DNA from: Phaeobacter piscinae
Lineage (GTDB): Bacteria > Pseudomonadota > Alphaproteobacteria > Rhodobacterales > Rhodobacteraceae
Direction of reading: 5' to 3'
Length of the DNA stretch: 64,000 nucleotides
Assembly (NCBI RefSeq): GCF_002407245.1
Contig: NZ_CP010681.1
Span: 1,798,001 to 1,862,000 of the forward strand
Every line of letters begins with the position of its first letter. Within the stretch, counting starts at the first letter, position 1. The notes under the pieces are model-generated. The model ran no database searches and was not told where the DNA came from. It saw only the letters and a program-made list of their open reading frames with translations. The translations under genes and the position numbers were made by a program. Below are positions 1 to 8,414 of this stretch, piece by piece.

Positions 1-28
1 TGGGGGTGTCGGCCGAGGTATGGTCAGC

Positions 29-1321
29 TCACAGCATGCGGGCGCGGGGCATTCGGTGGCGGTTGGCCGGGGTCAGAATCAGCTCCTGCACCGCCCAGAC
101 AAGCGCATCCAGCCGGTCGGGAGAGCCCTGCCCCAGATAGCCGCGCGGGGTCATCTGGCAGAGCTGATCCTCCAGCGCGCCCAAGCCCGGCACATGACGC
201 ACCCGCCCCTGTTCATAAAGTGCCGCGACCGGTTCCGCCCGCGCGCCCTTGCCCCGGCTGGCGTGCAGCGCGGTGAAGGGCACCAGCGGGTCGATCTGGC
301 GCAGCAGGCTTTCGACCAGCGCGCCGCCCTGATTGACCTCCGCCACCACCCGGTCGGCGCCGTAGCGGTCGCGGGCATCAATGGCAGCCTGCGCCCAAGT
401 GAGCGGGCCGACGCCCTGCACCGTGCAATCAGCCAGCACATAGGCGCACCAGTCCTGTGGCGGGCCCTGCAGGGTTGCGCCCACCACCATGATGCCACAA
501 GCGTCGGAGTGTTTGCCCGCGCTCACCGCCGGGTCCACCGCCACCACCACCCGGTCCAGTGCCGGAGCCTTTGCGATCTGCGCGGCAACCAGCCCCGCAT
601 TGGACCAAAGCGCGCCCTCGACATCCTGCAACAGGATGCCATCCAGCTCCTGCCGACCAAGGCGGGACCCAGCATAGCGATTGCGCACCTCTGCCAGAAA
701 GGAGGCGGCAAGATTGGCGCGGTTGGCCTCCGTTGCGGCATGGGTCTGCACTGTGGAAGGGCTGGCAAGGAGGTCGCGCAGCACGCCCACATTGCGCGGC
801 GTTGTGGTGACGCAGACGCGCGGATCGGTGCCAAGGCGCAAGGCAAATTGCAACATGTCCCAGCTGTCCTGCCCGCGTTTCCACTTGGCCAGCTCATCCG
901 CCCAGGCGGCATCGAACTGCGGGCCGCGCAGCGCCTCGGGGTCATGGGCAGAAAACGCCTGTGCGGTGGCCCCGTTGGGCCAGATCAGCCGTCGTTCGGT
1001 GGCTTTCCACGTCGGGCGCCGATCGGGGGGCGTGCAGGCAAGGAGGCCGCTGTCGCCCTGTACCATGACATCGCGCACCTGATCATAGGTCTCCCCAAGG
1101 AGCGCGATGCGGCGGGCGCGACCAGCGGACAGGGGTGTTGCCCCTTCGGCCAGCGTACGCACCCATTCGGCACCGGCCCGGGTTTTGCCAGCGCCGCGCC
1201 CGCCAAGGATGACCCAGCTGCGCCAGTCGCCCGCCGGTGGCAGCTGATGTGGCAGCGCCCAGAGATCAAAGAGATAGGGCATCGCACAGAGGTCATGATC
1301 GCTGAGCCGGTCCAGAAACAT
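29..1321 (-). CDS. GTA-type large terminase subunit (TerL)
   Basis: ATPase-nuclease that cuts and packages host DNA into gene-transfer-agent particles. From the ATG at 1321 the product is 430 aa. Visible parts are Walker A GGRGAGKT (residues 40-47), a Walker B/catalytic ADE (141-143) after a hydrophobic strand, a TTTP coupling motif (172-175), and an RNase H-like nuclease with Asp263 in AVDP and a late SPDRLDALVWA segment. Its start overlaps the end of the preceding small gene by about 29 bp. A second in-frame ATG at 1282, just after that gene, is the alternative start. Small terminase followed by large terminase is the order at the head of the Rhodobacterales GTA cluster, so portal and capsid genes should lie left of the window. 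A related prophage terminase is less likely but cannot be excluded from two genes. Confidence 0.88.
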   Translation of the reverse strand: MFLDRLSDHDLCAMPYLFDLWALPHQLPPAGDWRSWVILGGRGAGKTRAGAEWVRTLAEGATPLSAGRARRIALLGETYDQVRDVMVQGDSGLLACTPPDRRPTWKATERRLIWPNGATAQAFSAHDPEALRGPQFDAAWADELAKWKRGQDSWDMLQFALRLGTDPRVCVTTTPRNVGVLRDLLASPSTVQTHAATEANRANLAASFLAEVRNRYAGSRLGRQELDGILLQDVEGALWSNAGLVAAQIAKAPALDRVVVAVDPAVSAGKHSDACGIMVVGATLQGPPQDWCAYVLADCTVQGVGPLTWAQAAIDARDRYGADRVVAEVNQGGALVESLLRQIDPLVPFTALHASRGKGARAEPVAALYEQGRVRHVPGLGALEDQLCQMTPRGYLGQGSPDRLDALVWAVQELILTPANRHRMPRARML

Positions 1322-1634
1322 CGTCTGCGTCGAGGCTGGCGCGCAAGCGAGCCAGCCGGTTTTCGATTTCACTGCGCGCGGCCTTGGTGTCGAGACCGGC
1401 TGCGGCCTGATGCTGTTCACTTTGTTCGACAAGGGTTTTCTCCACTTTCTGGCTGTCACGGATCAGGCTTTCCAATTTGGCGATGCGCGGGCTGCTGCTG
1501 CCCTCCTCTGCATCGCAGGCAAGACGTTCGAGCATCTGCTCTGCCTCCTGCCGGAGCCGTTCGATGGAGCTGTGGAGTGAGAACAGAAGATCGGCGGTTT
1601 TTGCCAGCCGATTTTCCGGTGTATAACTGCTCAT
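1293..1634 (-). CDS. GTA small terminase-like protein (orfg1 type)
   Basis: A 113-aa, highly charged, mostly helical protein without Cys. The middle (roughly residues 20-100) has the spacing of hydrophobic residues expected for a coiled coil, as in DNA-recognition subunits of terminases. The ATG at 1634 has GAGG nine bases upstream; the longer open frame to 1718 lacks support. It precedes and slightly overlaps the large terminase. In Rhodobacter capsulatus the first gene of the GTA cluster has this size and position and acts as small terminase; assignment here rests on position and composition, because this family is too short and divergent to recognise by motif. Confidence 0.75.
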   Translation of the reverse strand: MSSYTPENRLAKTADLLFSLHSSIERLRQEAEQMLERLACDAEEGSSSPRIAKLESLIRDSQKVEKTLVEQSEQHQAAAGLDTKAARSEIENRLARLRASLDADDVSGPAQRS

Positions 1635-1868
1635 GGTTGGGGCCTCATAGTGATGGGACCTCCATCCGCAAAACCACGGATCCAGCCAGATGCGCAGCCC
1701 CAGATGAGGCCCCTGCACGGCAGATCAGTCAGTTTTCCAGCTACCCTGAGAGCATGGCATAAAGCAGCGCAGAAGTCAAAAATCACCACCTGAAGTATCG
1801 GTCGCAAACTGCCGATTTTGTTAAGGAAATACCTGACATCCCTACGATAGAGTTAACGGGTGGGCGCA

Positions 1869-1897
1869 AGAAAAAAGGGACGCTGAAGCGTCCCTTT
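1869..1897 (-). terminator. Intrinsic terminator after mltG
   Basis: Read on the minus strand: GGGACGC, loop TTCA, GCGTCCC, then TTTTTT. It is flanked by an AAA/TTT extension and lies about 30 bp beyond the mltG stop. It separates the fabF-mltG transcript from the GTA genes. Confidence 0.88.
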
Positions 1898-1925
1898 CAC
1901 AATCTAATGCTGGCGGAGGTGACGA

Positions 1926-3080
1926 TCAGTTGCTGTTGCGCTCGGCTTCGATCTCGCGCCATTTGGCAACATTGCGGTTGTGCTCTTCCAGCGTGACGGC
2001 AAAGGCGTGACCGCCGGTGCCATCTGCGACGAAGAACAGGTAATCCCCCTCATCGGGATTTACCGCAGCCTCAAGGCTGGCCATGCCGGGATTGGCGATG
2101 GGGGTCGGCGGCAGCCCTTCGATCACATAGGTGTTCCAGGGGGTGGCGCGGCGCAGCTCGCTCTGGCGCAGTCCACGGCCCAGAACGCCCTCACCCTTGG
2201 TCACGCCATAGATCACCGTCGGGTCCGTCTGCAGCCGCATGCCGCGATTGAGACGGTTGGTGAAGACCGAGGCCACCTGACGGCGTTCTTCAGCGACGCC
2301 GGTTTCCTTCTCGATGATCGAGGCGAGGATCAGCATTTCCTCCGGGCTGGTGACCGCAGCTCGGTCTGAGCGGCTCTCCCAGGCGGCATTGATGCGCAAC
2401 ACCTGACGTTCCTGCATCTCGGCCAGGATCTCAGCACGGTTGTCACCGGGGGAGACCTCATAGCTGTCCGGGGCCAGCATCCCCTCCGCAGGGCGGTCGC
2501 CTGGCTCACCTTCGAGGATATCCATCGCCTTCAGCGATTCCACCACCTGCCAGCTGGTGACCCCTTCCGCCAGCGCAATGCGGTAGCGGGTGTCGGCGTC
2601 GGCTTTCTTCTCGTCGTAGACGGCAGGCACCTCATCGACGCCGGGCACAAATTCCGCGCGCTCAACAAAGCGGTTGGTGGCCGGGTCCAGTTCGCGCACT
2701 TCGGCCAGCACGCGGGTTACGCCGACGCGATAGACGATCTCCGTGCCGCAGCTGCTTGCGCCGCCACGGGTGATCTGATCCACGATGGCCTCCATCGAGG
2801 CGCCGGCTGGCACCAAATAGCTGCCGGCCTTCAGCTCACCGGTTTTCTCAGCGTAGCGCACCCCAACCCGGAACAGCGGGCCAGAATTGATGGCACCCTG
2901 GGTCTCCAGATCACGGCTGACCCGCGACATGTTGGAGCCAGACGGCACCCGCAGGCAGATCGCACTCTCCAGCGGACCTTCCGAGGTATATTGCGACTGG
3001 CCCCAGAGGATGACACCGCCCAGAAGGAACAGCATCACCACCAGGATCGTCAGCATATTAGAGGCGAGGCTGCGCCACAT
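1926..3080 (-). CDS. mltG: Endolytic murein transglycosylase MltG (YceG family)
   Basis: Inner-membrane lytic transglycosylase that cleaves nascent glycan strands in the periplasm and helps set strand length. One N-terminal membrane helix (about residues 9-27) is followed by a LysM-like segment and the YceG domain. The hallmark block is present: ASIIEKETG with the catalytic Glu in the first E, then ERRQVASVFTNRL and GMRLQTDPTVIYG. Total length of 384 aa fits the family. The ATG at 3080 shares one base with the fabF stop (TGATG), which suggests translational coupling; a GTG one codon upstream is possible. A strong terminator follows. The fabF-mltG pairing links lipid synthesis with wall synthesis and is common in proteobacteria. 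Confidence 0.95.
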   Translation of the reverse strand: MWRSLASNMLTILVVMLFLLGGVILWGQSQYTSEGPLESAICLRVPSGSNMSRVSRDLETQGAINSGPLFRVGVRYAEKTGELKAGSYLVPAGASMEAIVDQITRGGASSCGTEIVYRVGVTRVLAEVRELDPATNRFVERAEFVPGVDEVPAVYDEKKADADTRYRIALAEGVTSWQVVESLKAMDILEGEPGDRPAEGMLAPDSYEVSPGDNRAEILAEMQERQVLRINAAWESRSDRAAVTSPEEMLILASIIEKETGVAEERRQVASVFTNRLNRGMRLQTDPTVIYGVTKGEGVLGRGLRQSELRRATPWNTYVIEGLPPTPIANPGMASLEAAVNPDEGDYLFFVADGTGGHAFAVTLEEHNRNVAKWREIEAERNSN

Positions 3081-4345
3081 CACTCAGGCTTTCCGAACAG
3101 GACCGACGCATTGGTGCCGCCAAAGCCAAAGGAATTGGACAGCGCCACGTTGATCTCGCGCTCACGCTTGGCATTGGGGGCCAGGTCAACGGCGGTTTCC
3201 ACTGCGGGATTGTCCAGGTTGATGGTGGGCGGCGCCACCTGATCCCGGATCGCCAGAATGGAGAAGATCGCCTCAATCGCGCCAGCCGCGCCCAACAGGT
3301 GGCCGGTGGCAGATTTGGTGGAAGACATGGTGACCTTGCCTGCAGCATCGCCCATCATCCGCTCAACCGCGCCCAGTTCGATGGTGTCAGCCATCGTGGA
3401 GGTGCCATGAGCGTTGATATAGTCGATGTCCTTCGGCTCAAGCCCGGCATTGGCCAGCGCCGCGCGCATGGAGCGTTCGCCGCCTTCGCCGTCTTCAGAC
3501 GGTGCGGTGATGTGGTAGGCATCGCCGGAGAGACCGTAGCCCAGCACCTCGGCGTAGATTTTCGCACCACGGGCCTTGGCGTGCTCGTAGTCTTCCAGCA
3601 CAACGATGCCCGCACCCTCGCCCATAACAAAGCCATCGCGGTCGGCGTCATAGGGGCGCGAGGCCGCTTTGGGATCATCAGCGCGTTTGGTCGACAGCGC
3701 CTTACAGGCATTGAAACCCGCAATGCCAATCTCACAGATCGCCGCCTCGGCGCCGCCTGCGATCATCACATCAGCATCGCCGGATTTGATCAGACGGGCC
3801 GCGTCGCCAATGGCATGGGCACCCGTCGAACAGGCGGTCACAACGGAGTGGTTCGGCCCCTTAAAGCCAAAGCGGATGGAGACCTGACCGGAAATCAGGT
3901 TGATCAGCGCGCCAGGAATAAAGAAGGGCGAGACCCGGCGGGGGCCTTTCTCCTTGATCATCACGGCGGTGTCCGCGATCGAGCTGAGACCCCCGATACC
4001 GGAGCCGATCATCACACCGGTGCGCAGGCGGCTTGCCTCATCCTCAGGCGTCCAGCCTGCATCGCGCACGGCCATATCCGCGGCGGCAATACCGTAGAGG
4101 ATGAAGTCGTCAATCTTCTTCTGGTCTTTCTTCACCACCCAGTCATCGGGGTTGAAGCTGCCCTCGGAGCCATCGCCGCGCGGCACTTCGCAGGCGTATG
4201 TGGTGGCGACACCGCTTTCGACCGCATCAAAATGCGTGATCGGACCCGCGCCGGACTGCCCGTCCAGCAACCGTGACCAGCTTTCTTCGACGCCGCTGGC
4301 CAGCGGTGTGACCAGGCCCAGTCCGGTAACTACTACTCGACGCAT
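3080..4345 (-). CDS. fabF: Beta-ketoacyl-ACP synthase II
   Basis: Condenses malonyl-ACP with growing acyl-ACP in type II fatty acid synthesis (cytosol). At 421 aa it matches FabF length. The Cys-His-His triad is visible: Cys172 in VVTACSTG, His313 in NAHGTSTMAD and His349 in SATGHLLGAAG, with Lys344 in SSTKSATG. The start at 4345 was chosen because AGGAGGG lies eight bases upstream and MRRVVVTG begins the family; the longer frame to 4450 adds unrelated residues. It is co-transcribed with mltG. acpP, fabG and fabD lie a few kilobases to the right on the same strand, split from it by the PilZ and HisA-like genes. Confidence 0.97.
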   Translation of the reverse strand: MRRVVVTGLGLVTPLASGVEESWSRLLDGQSGAGPITHFDAVESGVATTYACEVPRGDGSEGSFNPDDWVVKKDQKKIDDFILYGIAAADMAVRDAGWTPEDEASRLRTGVMIGSGIGGLSSIADTAVMIKEKGPRRVSPFFIPGALINLISGQVSIRFGFKGPNHSVVTACSTGAHAIGDAARLIKSGDADVMIAGGAEAAICEIGIAGFNACKALSTKRADDPKAASRPYDADRDGFVMGEGAGIVVLEDYEHAKARGAKIYAEVLGYGLSGDAYHITAPSEDGEGGERSMRAALANAGLEPKDIDYINAHGTSTMADTIELGAVERMMGDAAGKVTMSSTKSATGHLLGAAGAIEAIFSILAIRDQVAPPTINLDNPAVETAVDLAPNAKREREINVALSNSFGFGGTNASVLFGKPE

Positions 4346-4605
4346 TTCTTGCCCTCCTTTGCCTCGGCAATTTGTCACCAAATAGCTTGGATTGGCGCAA
4401 AGGTGCAAGAGCCGGAACAGTCGGGCGGTTTTACGATATTTTAATGACACCCTTAGAGTGCAATTAACTTCACATAGATACCCCTAAAGTGTATCTCGGC
4501 GCGTTTCCCCGGAGAATTCCGGATCGGCAGCACCCGCGAAACAACATGCGGCGCCCACCTGATAGGGCGCAAAGTCTGAATCTACGGCTCTGGGGCAAGG
4601 CGTAA

Positions 4606-5622
4606 ATGGTAAACTTACGAATGGTATTGGGACGCCCCGCGCCGTCGGATCCAGATGTACGAAGGGATCGGCGTTCGGCACACCGCCGCCCTTCGCGCAT
4701 GTGGAAGGTGAGCCTGTGCGCGCTTGTGATTGTTGCCTGTTCCTTCCTTGGTGCCGAACCACTGGCAGCGCGGGAATGCAGGGTGTTTAACAAGTTGATG
4801 ACCCTGACACTCGCCAGTGAGGAAGTGCTGGAATATCTGCGCACAGGCCGCAATCCGCGTGCGATGCTGGAAATGGAACGGCTTCTTGCCAATATCTCAA
4901 AGACCAAGCTGCACCGCGGTATGCAACGTGAAAACCTGCGTGAGCTGCTCAGGGCGACCGACAACCTGATCGCCCAGCAGAGGGGTCTGTTGCGCATTCT
5001 GGCGATTAAGGACCGGTGGACCGCGGAGCGGACTTCGGTCAAAATGTTTGCCCGTGAGACTTTGGACGCCTTCCGTCGCGATCTTGCCCGGATGCCCTGT
5101 TATAGGGCTCATAAAAAGGACGGCACAAACAGGGAGCGGGGATCTCAGGCTGCGTTCAGACACATTTCCAGCACGACTGCCGCTGTGGGCTCGCTGGGGT
5201 TGGTGGCTATTGGGGCTTTATGCTTTATCCTTTTTGAGAGGCGCATGACGGTGTTGCGGCGCAGACGCAAGCGCTACACCTGCAATCTGGATTGCAATCT
5301 GCTGTGCGGCGGCGCGGCCACAGATGCCACGCTTCTGGATATCAGCCAGGAAGGGGCCAAGATCAAATCTGATGTCATCTGCGCTGTCGGGGACATGATT
5401 TCATTGACCTTACCTGACGACGCGCCGCAGGTTTCGCTGACCGGCAGGGTTCAATGGTGCAATACAAACTATTTTGGCATTCAGTTCAAGGAACTGCTGC
5501 CCCGCGAGGTGGTCAAGAAACTCGCCGGTTTTCGGCGTGCACCTCTGGCTGCAAAGCAAGGTTTCACCCGCGGTGCGGCGGCGCCGGATCTGGAGCCAAC
5601 CAACGCGGTCTCCGGCTTATGA
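4606..5622 (+). CDS. Membrane-anchored PilZ-domain protein
   Basis: Probable cyclic-di-GMP receptor with an unusual layout. Counting from 4606 (338 aa), a signal-like hydrophobic stretch covers residues 33-56, a helical presumed periplasmic region rich in charged residues runs to about 190, a membrane helix covers about 193-210, and a cytosolic PilZ domain follows. The PilZ signature is complete: Arg219 and Arg223 in the RRRRKR run, then DISQEG (Asp245, Ser247, Gly250). A start at ATG 4699 gives a cleaner signal peptide and may be the true one. The gene stands alone between oppositely oriented neighbours. The ligand call follows from the PilZ family motif; partners and output are unknown. Confidence 0.82.
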   Translation: MVNLRMVLGRPAPSDPDVRRDRRSAHRRPSRMWKVSLCALVIVACSFLGAEPLAARECRVFNKLMTLTLASEEVLEYLRTGRNPRAMLEMERLLANISKTKLHRGMQRENLRELLRATDNLIAQQRGLLRILAIKDRWTAERTSVKMFARETLDAFRRDLARMPCYRAHKKDGTNRERGSQAAFRHISSTTAAVGSLGLVAIGALCFILFERRMTVLRRRRKRYTCNLDCNLLCGGAATDATLLDISQEGAKIKSDVICAVGDMISLTLPDDAPQVSLTGRVQWCNTNYFGIQFKELLPREVVKKLAGFRRAPLAAKQGFTRGAAAPDLEPTNAVSGL

Positions 5623-5721
5623 TCCTTATGATCTGTTGTAAGGGCTGACGACCTGATCACCGTCGCGCCCCTTGTCGCCCGTCAGCCTGTAGTCCGAAGC
5701 CCGGACGATGAATGCGACGGC

Positions 5722-5756
5722 ATAAAGAAGACGCCGCGCGGTCCCCCACGCGGCGC
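5722..5756 (-). terminator. Possible terminator after the HisA-like gene
   Basis: Inverted repeat CGCCGCG (5732-5738) with CGCGGCG (5749-5755) and a ten-base loop. On the minus strand it is followed by TCTTCTTTAT, a poor but T-rich tail. It lies about 30 bp past the stop. Confidence 0.5.
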
Positions 5757-5787
5757 CCATCTGTTTCAACGGCTCTGAGCTTGCCAA

Positions 5788-6531
5788 TCAGCGAAACTCT
5801 GCCACCGGTTCACGGTTAGGGGTTCCGGCCTCAAGTGCTTCGGCAAGGGTCAGGGTCTTGCGAAACAGCGCCCGCCCGACCAGCGCCCCGGAAACCGAGC
5901 CGATATATTTCAACCGCGCCACATCATCCGCCGTGCGCACCACGCCGCTGGCAATCACCGGCGTGCGAGCCTTCTCGGCCAGCCCGGCGATCAACCCCAG
6001 CTGCGCCTCAACATCGCTCATATCGCTTTCGATGTCGGTGATGATGATCCCCGCAAAGGGACAATCGGCAAAGGCTTCGATAAAGGCTTCGGGCGTGAAC
6101 GACCCGGCCTGACGCCAGCCATCGGTCATCACCTGACCTTCCCAGACATCCACCGCCAGCACGATCTGATCGGGATAGAGGCGGGTCAACATGCGCACCA
6201 TCTCGGGATCCTGCGCCGCGAGGGTGCCCACCACAACGCGGCCTGCACCCTTGTCGATCCAATGTTCAACATGTTCGCGGCTGCGCATGCCTCCGCCCAG
6301 CTGCACGGGAATGCCCGCTGTGCGGATGATTTCCTCCACCAGCTCGGCATTGCGGTTGTCGCCTTCAATGGCATCAAAATCCGTCAGATGCATCCATTCA
6401 GCGCCATCGGCCGCAAAACTGCTGGCGGTGGCCACCGGGTCCACATGCCAGATCATGGCGGTATCAAGCCGCCCCTTGTCCAGCGTCACGCAGCGCCCGT
6501 CCTTCAGCTCCATCGTGGGGTAGATCATCAT
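5788..6531 (-). CDS. HisA-like isomerase paralogue with altered catalytic Asp
   Basis: A 247-aa beta/alpha-barrel protein of the HisA/HisF family. HisA converts ProFAR to PRFAR in histidine synthesis. Family landmarks are ELKDGRCV at the N-terminus, LGGGMRS (phosphate loop, about 78-84), AVDVWEGQVMTDGW and a second phosphate-loop region IASGVV. Two features differ from standard HisA: the first catalytic Asp (AIDL) is Glu8 in YPTMELKDG, and the usual TDIDRDGT block reads TDIESDMSD (165-173). Asp128 of the second strand is kept. ATG 6531 has AGGAGGG at good spacing. It sits next to acpP, not among his genes. It may be a divergent isomerase, a paralogue with another substrate, or a weakly active HisA. 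Confidence 0.75.
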   Translation of the reverse strand: MMIYPTMELKDGRCVTLDKGRLDTAMIWHVDPVATASSFAADGAEWMHLTDFDAIEGDNRNAELVEEIIRTAGIPVQLGGGMRSREHVEHWIDKGAGRVVVGTLAAQDPEMVRMLTRLYPDQIVLAVDVWEGQVMTDGWRQAGSFTPEAFIEAFADCPFAGIIITDIESDMSDVEAQLGLIAGLAEKARTPVIASGVVRTADDVARLKYIGSVSGALVGRALFRKTLTLAEALEAGTPNREPVAEFR

Positions 6532-6636
6532 CGCTTTGCCCTCCTGTCGTCGGCAGTTTCGCCAAGGCTAGCACGGAGATTGATCACCCCTAAGGAGAAA
6601 ACCCGACCTCGCATGGGTCGGAAACGGCCACAAACG

Positions 6637-6669
6637 CAAAACGGCGCCTTCCTGCCCGGAAAGCGCCGT
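6637..6669 (-). terminator. Intrinsic terminator after acpP
   Basis: Minus strand: ACGGCGCTTTCC, loop GGGCA, GGAAGGCGCCGT, then TTTTG. It lies 27 bp past the acpP stop and before the HisA-like gene. Confidence 0.8.
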
Positions 6670-6695
6670 CTGTGATCGTCACCGATTGGGTGGGA

Positions 6696-6929
6696 TCAGG
6701 AAGCTTCGCTGATGAACTTCACCGCATCGCCAAAAGTCTGGATGGTCTCGGCTGCGTCATCGGGGATCTCGATGCCGAACTCTTCTTCGAAGGCCATGAC
6801 CAGCTCAACGGTGTCCAGGCTGTCTGCGCCCAGATCATCGATGAACGACGCGTTCTCGGTCACTTTATCTTCTTCAACACCCAGGTGTTCCACAACGATC
6901 TTTTTTACGCGGTCTGCGACGTCGCTCAT
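6696..6929 (-). CDS. acpP: Acyl carrier protein
   Basis: A 77-aa acidic helical protein that carries acyl chains during fatty acid and lipid A synthesis. The phosphopantetheine site is Ser37 in [11 protein letters not shown]. Length and acidic helix II (EEEFGIEIP) match AcpP of other alphaproteobacteria. The gene has its own terminator and a long upstream region, so it is probably transcribed alone at a high level. fabG and fabD follow upstream on the same strand, the usual fab cluster order fabD-fabG-acpP. Confidence 0.97.
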   Translation of the reverse strand: MSDVADRVKKIVVEHLGVEEDKVTENASFIDDLGADSLDTVELVMAFEEEFGIEIPDDAAETIQTFGDAVKFISEAS

Positions 6930-7461
6930 GTCAATTCCTCATCTTTTCAGGCCTTCGCCCGGTTCTGCCCTTGCCCGCTCGGGGCGGCGTGGTTGTGCCC
7001 GATGCGGGCGATCGTGTCCCGCATAGCGGAACGTGCCCCTGCCGGTCCGGCATGGACCCGCAGAAGGCGAATATGCGCCGCCTATAACACAGACCGACGC
7101 AGAGGCAAACGGTTTCGCAGCATCACTGCGACCGCCAACCCGGAGCCTGTCACCTGAGGCTCAGGCAACAGGGTGAGCATTTGGCCACAGGTGGCGACAC
7201 ATGCAAGACTTGTCTGCGATATTTTTCACAGCCCACAAACTAGCAGCATGATTTTCTTATTGTTTTCCAATTCACTTGAGCATGCTGCGCGTCAATAAAT
7301 ACCAGAGTATCACCTTTGGCGTCGCGCCACTCGAAGGCCCATGCGTCCCAAATCGACCGGAAATCTCCCGCGGTTCCCCAGAGATGTAGACCAGGCCCCG
7401 CTTCCCCTTCTAGGCACCCACTCGGCCTGTGACCCTCTGTGTGCCGGGGATCCGAAATGGC
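6930..7461. other. Intergenic region upstream of acpP
   Basis: About 530 bp with no supportable gene. It should contain the acpP promoter (minus strand). The part from 7170 to 7330 is AT-richer than its surroundings. Short open frames across it have biased composition and no ribosome binding site. Confidence 0.6.
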
Positions 7462-7494
7462 AAAACCCCGCCGCCGGAGGAACCGGAGACGGGG
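7462..7494 (-). terminator. Intrinsic terminator after fabG
   Basis: CCCCG (7466-7470) pairs with CGGGG (7490-7494) and CCGG with CCGG inside. On the minus strand the hairpin is followed by TTTTGCC. It is about 100 bp past the fabG stop. Confidence 0.7.
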
Positions 7495-7591
7495 CCAGTG
7501 ATAGTGCCAACGATAGAGCCGGTGTCTCAGCCAGTGAGCCAGCCAGTAACGCGAGCCTCTGGTGCCTCAGCCGAGAGCGGTCAGCCCCGGA

Positions 7592-8329
7592 TCAGAGCAT
7601 CGCCATACCGCCGTTCACATGCAGCGTGGTGCCGGTGACATAGCCAGCCTCAGCGCTGGCCAGATAGAGCACGGCTGAGGCGATTTCCTCAGGGTTGCCC
7701 ATGCGTCCGCTGGGGATCTGGGTCAGGATCGCGTCTTTCTGGGCGTCGTTCAGCTTGTCGGTCATGGCGGTCGCGATAAAGCCGGGAGCCACCGCATTCA
7801 CGGTGATGCCGCGGTTGGCGACCTCATAGGCCAGCGATTTCGACATGCCAACCATGCCGGCCTTCGCGGCAGCGTAGTTGCCCTGGCCTGGATTGCCGGT
7901 GGCCCCTACGATGGAGGAGATGTTGATGATCCGGCCCCAGCGTGCCTTCATCATGCCACGCAGCACGCCGCGACACAGGCGCATGGTGGAGGTGAGGTTC
8001 ACCTCAAGCACGCTCTGCCACTCCTCATCCTTCATCCGCATGAAGAGGTTGTCACGGGTGATGCCGGCGTTGTTGACCAGAATATCAACCGACCCCATCG
8101 CCGCAATGGCCTGTTTCGGCAGTGCCTCAACCGCCTCCGCATCGGAGAGGTTGCAGGGCAGCACATGGGCGCGCTCCCCCAGTTCGGCGGCGAGCTCCTG
8201 CAAGGGGGCTTCGCGGGTGCCAGAGAGGCCAACCGTGGCGCCAGCGGCATGCAGCGCGCGGGCGATATCACCACCGATGCCGCCGGACGCGCCGGTGATG
8301 AGGGCAGATTTGCCAGTCAGATCAAACAT
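7592..8329 (-). CDS. fabG: 3-oxoacyl-ACP reductase
   Basis: NADPH-dependent reductase of the fatty acid elongation cycle, short-chain dehydrogenase family, 245 aa. The cofactor loop TGASGGIG is at residues 12-19, NNAG at 86-89, and the catalytic Ser139, Tyr152 and Lys156 are in SSIVGATG and NYAAAKAG. The ATG at 8329 is preceded by AAAGGAA; the longer frame to 8440 is not supported. It is downstream of fabD with an 85-bp gap that holds two small hairpins, and is followed by a terminator. Confidence 0.96.
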   Translation of the reverse strand: MFDLTGKSALITGASGGIGGDIARALHAAGATVGLSGTREAPLQELAAELGERAHVLPCNLSDAEAVEALPKQAIAAMGSVDILVNNAGITRDNLFMRMKDEEWQSVLEVNLTSTMRLCRGVLRGMMKARWGRIINISSIVGATGNPGQGNYAAAKAGMVGMSKSLAYEVANRGITVNAVAPGFIATAMTDKLNDAQKDAILTQIPSGRMGNPEEIASAVLYLASAEAGYVTGTTLHVNGGMAML

Positions 8330-8414
8330 ATGGTTTCCTTTGTCGCATCCCCGGCCCGCGGTCCGCCGTTTTCCTTGGAAGAAAACGAGCCGGAATTTTA
8401 ATGAAATTCCGCGT

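Noticed and set aside
20..1762. Long plus-strand open frame over the terminase genes
   Set aside because: Arg/His/Pro-rich and antisense to two well-supported genes; typical shadow in high-GC DNA.
3299..4276. Plus-strand frame opposite fabF
   Set aside because: No motif and entirely antisense to a full fabF.
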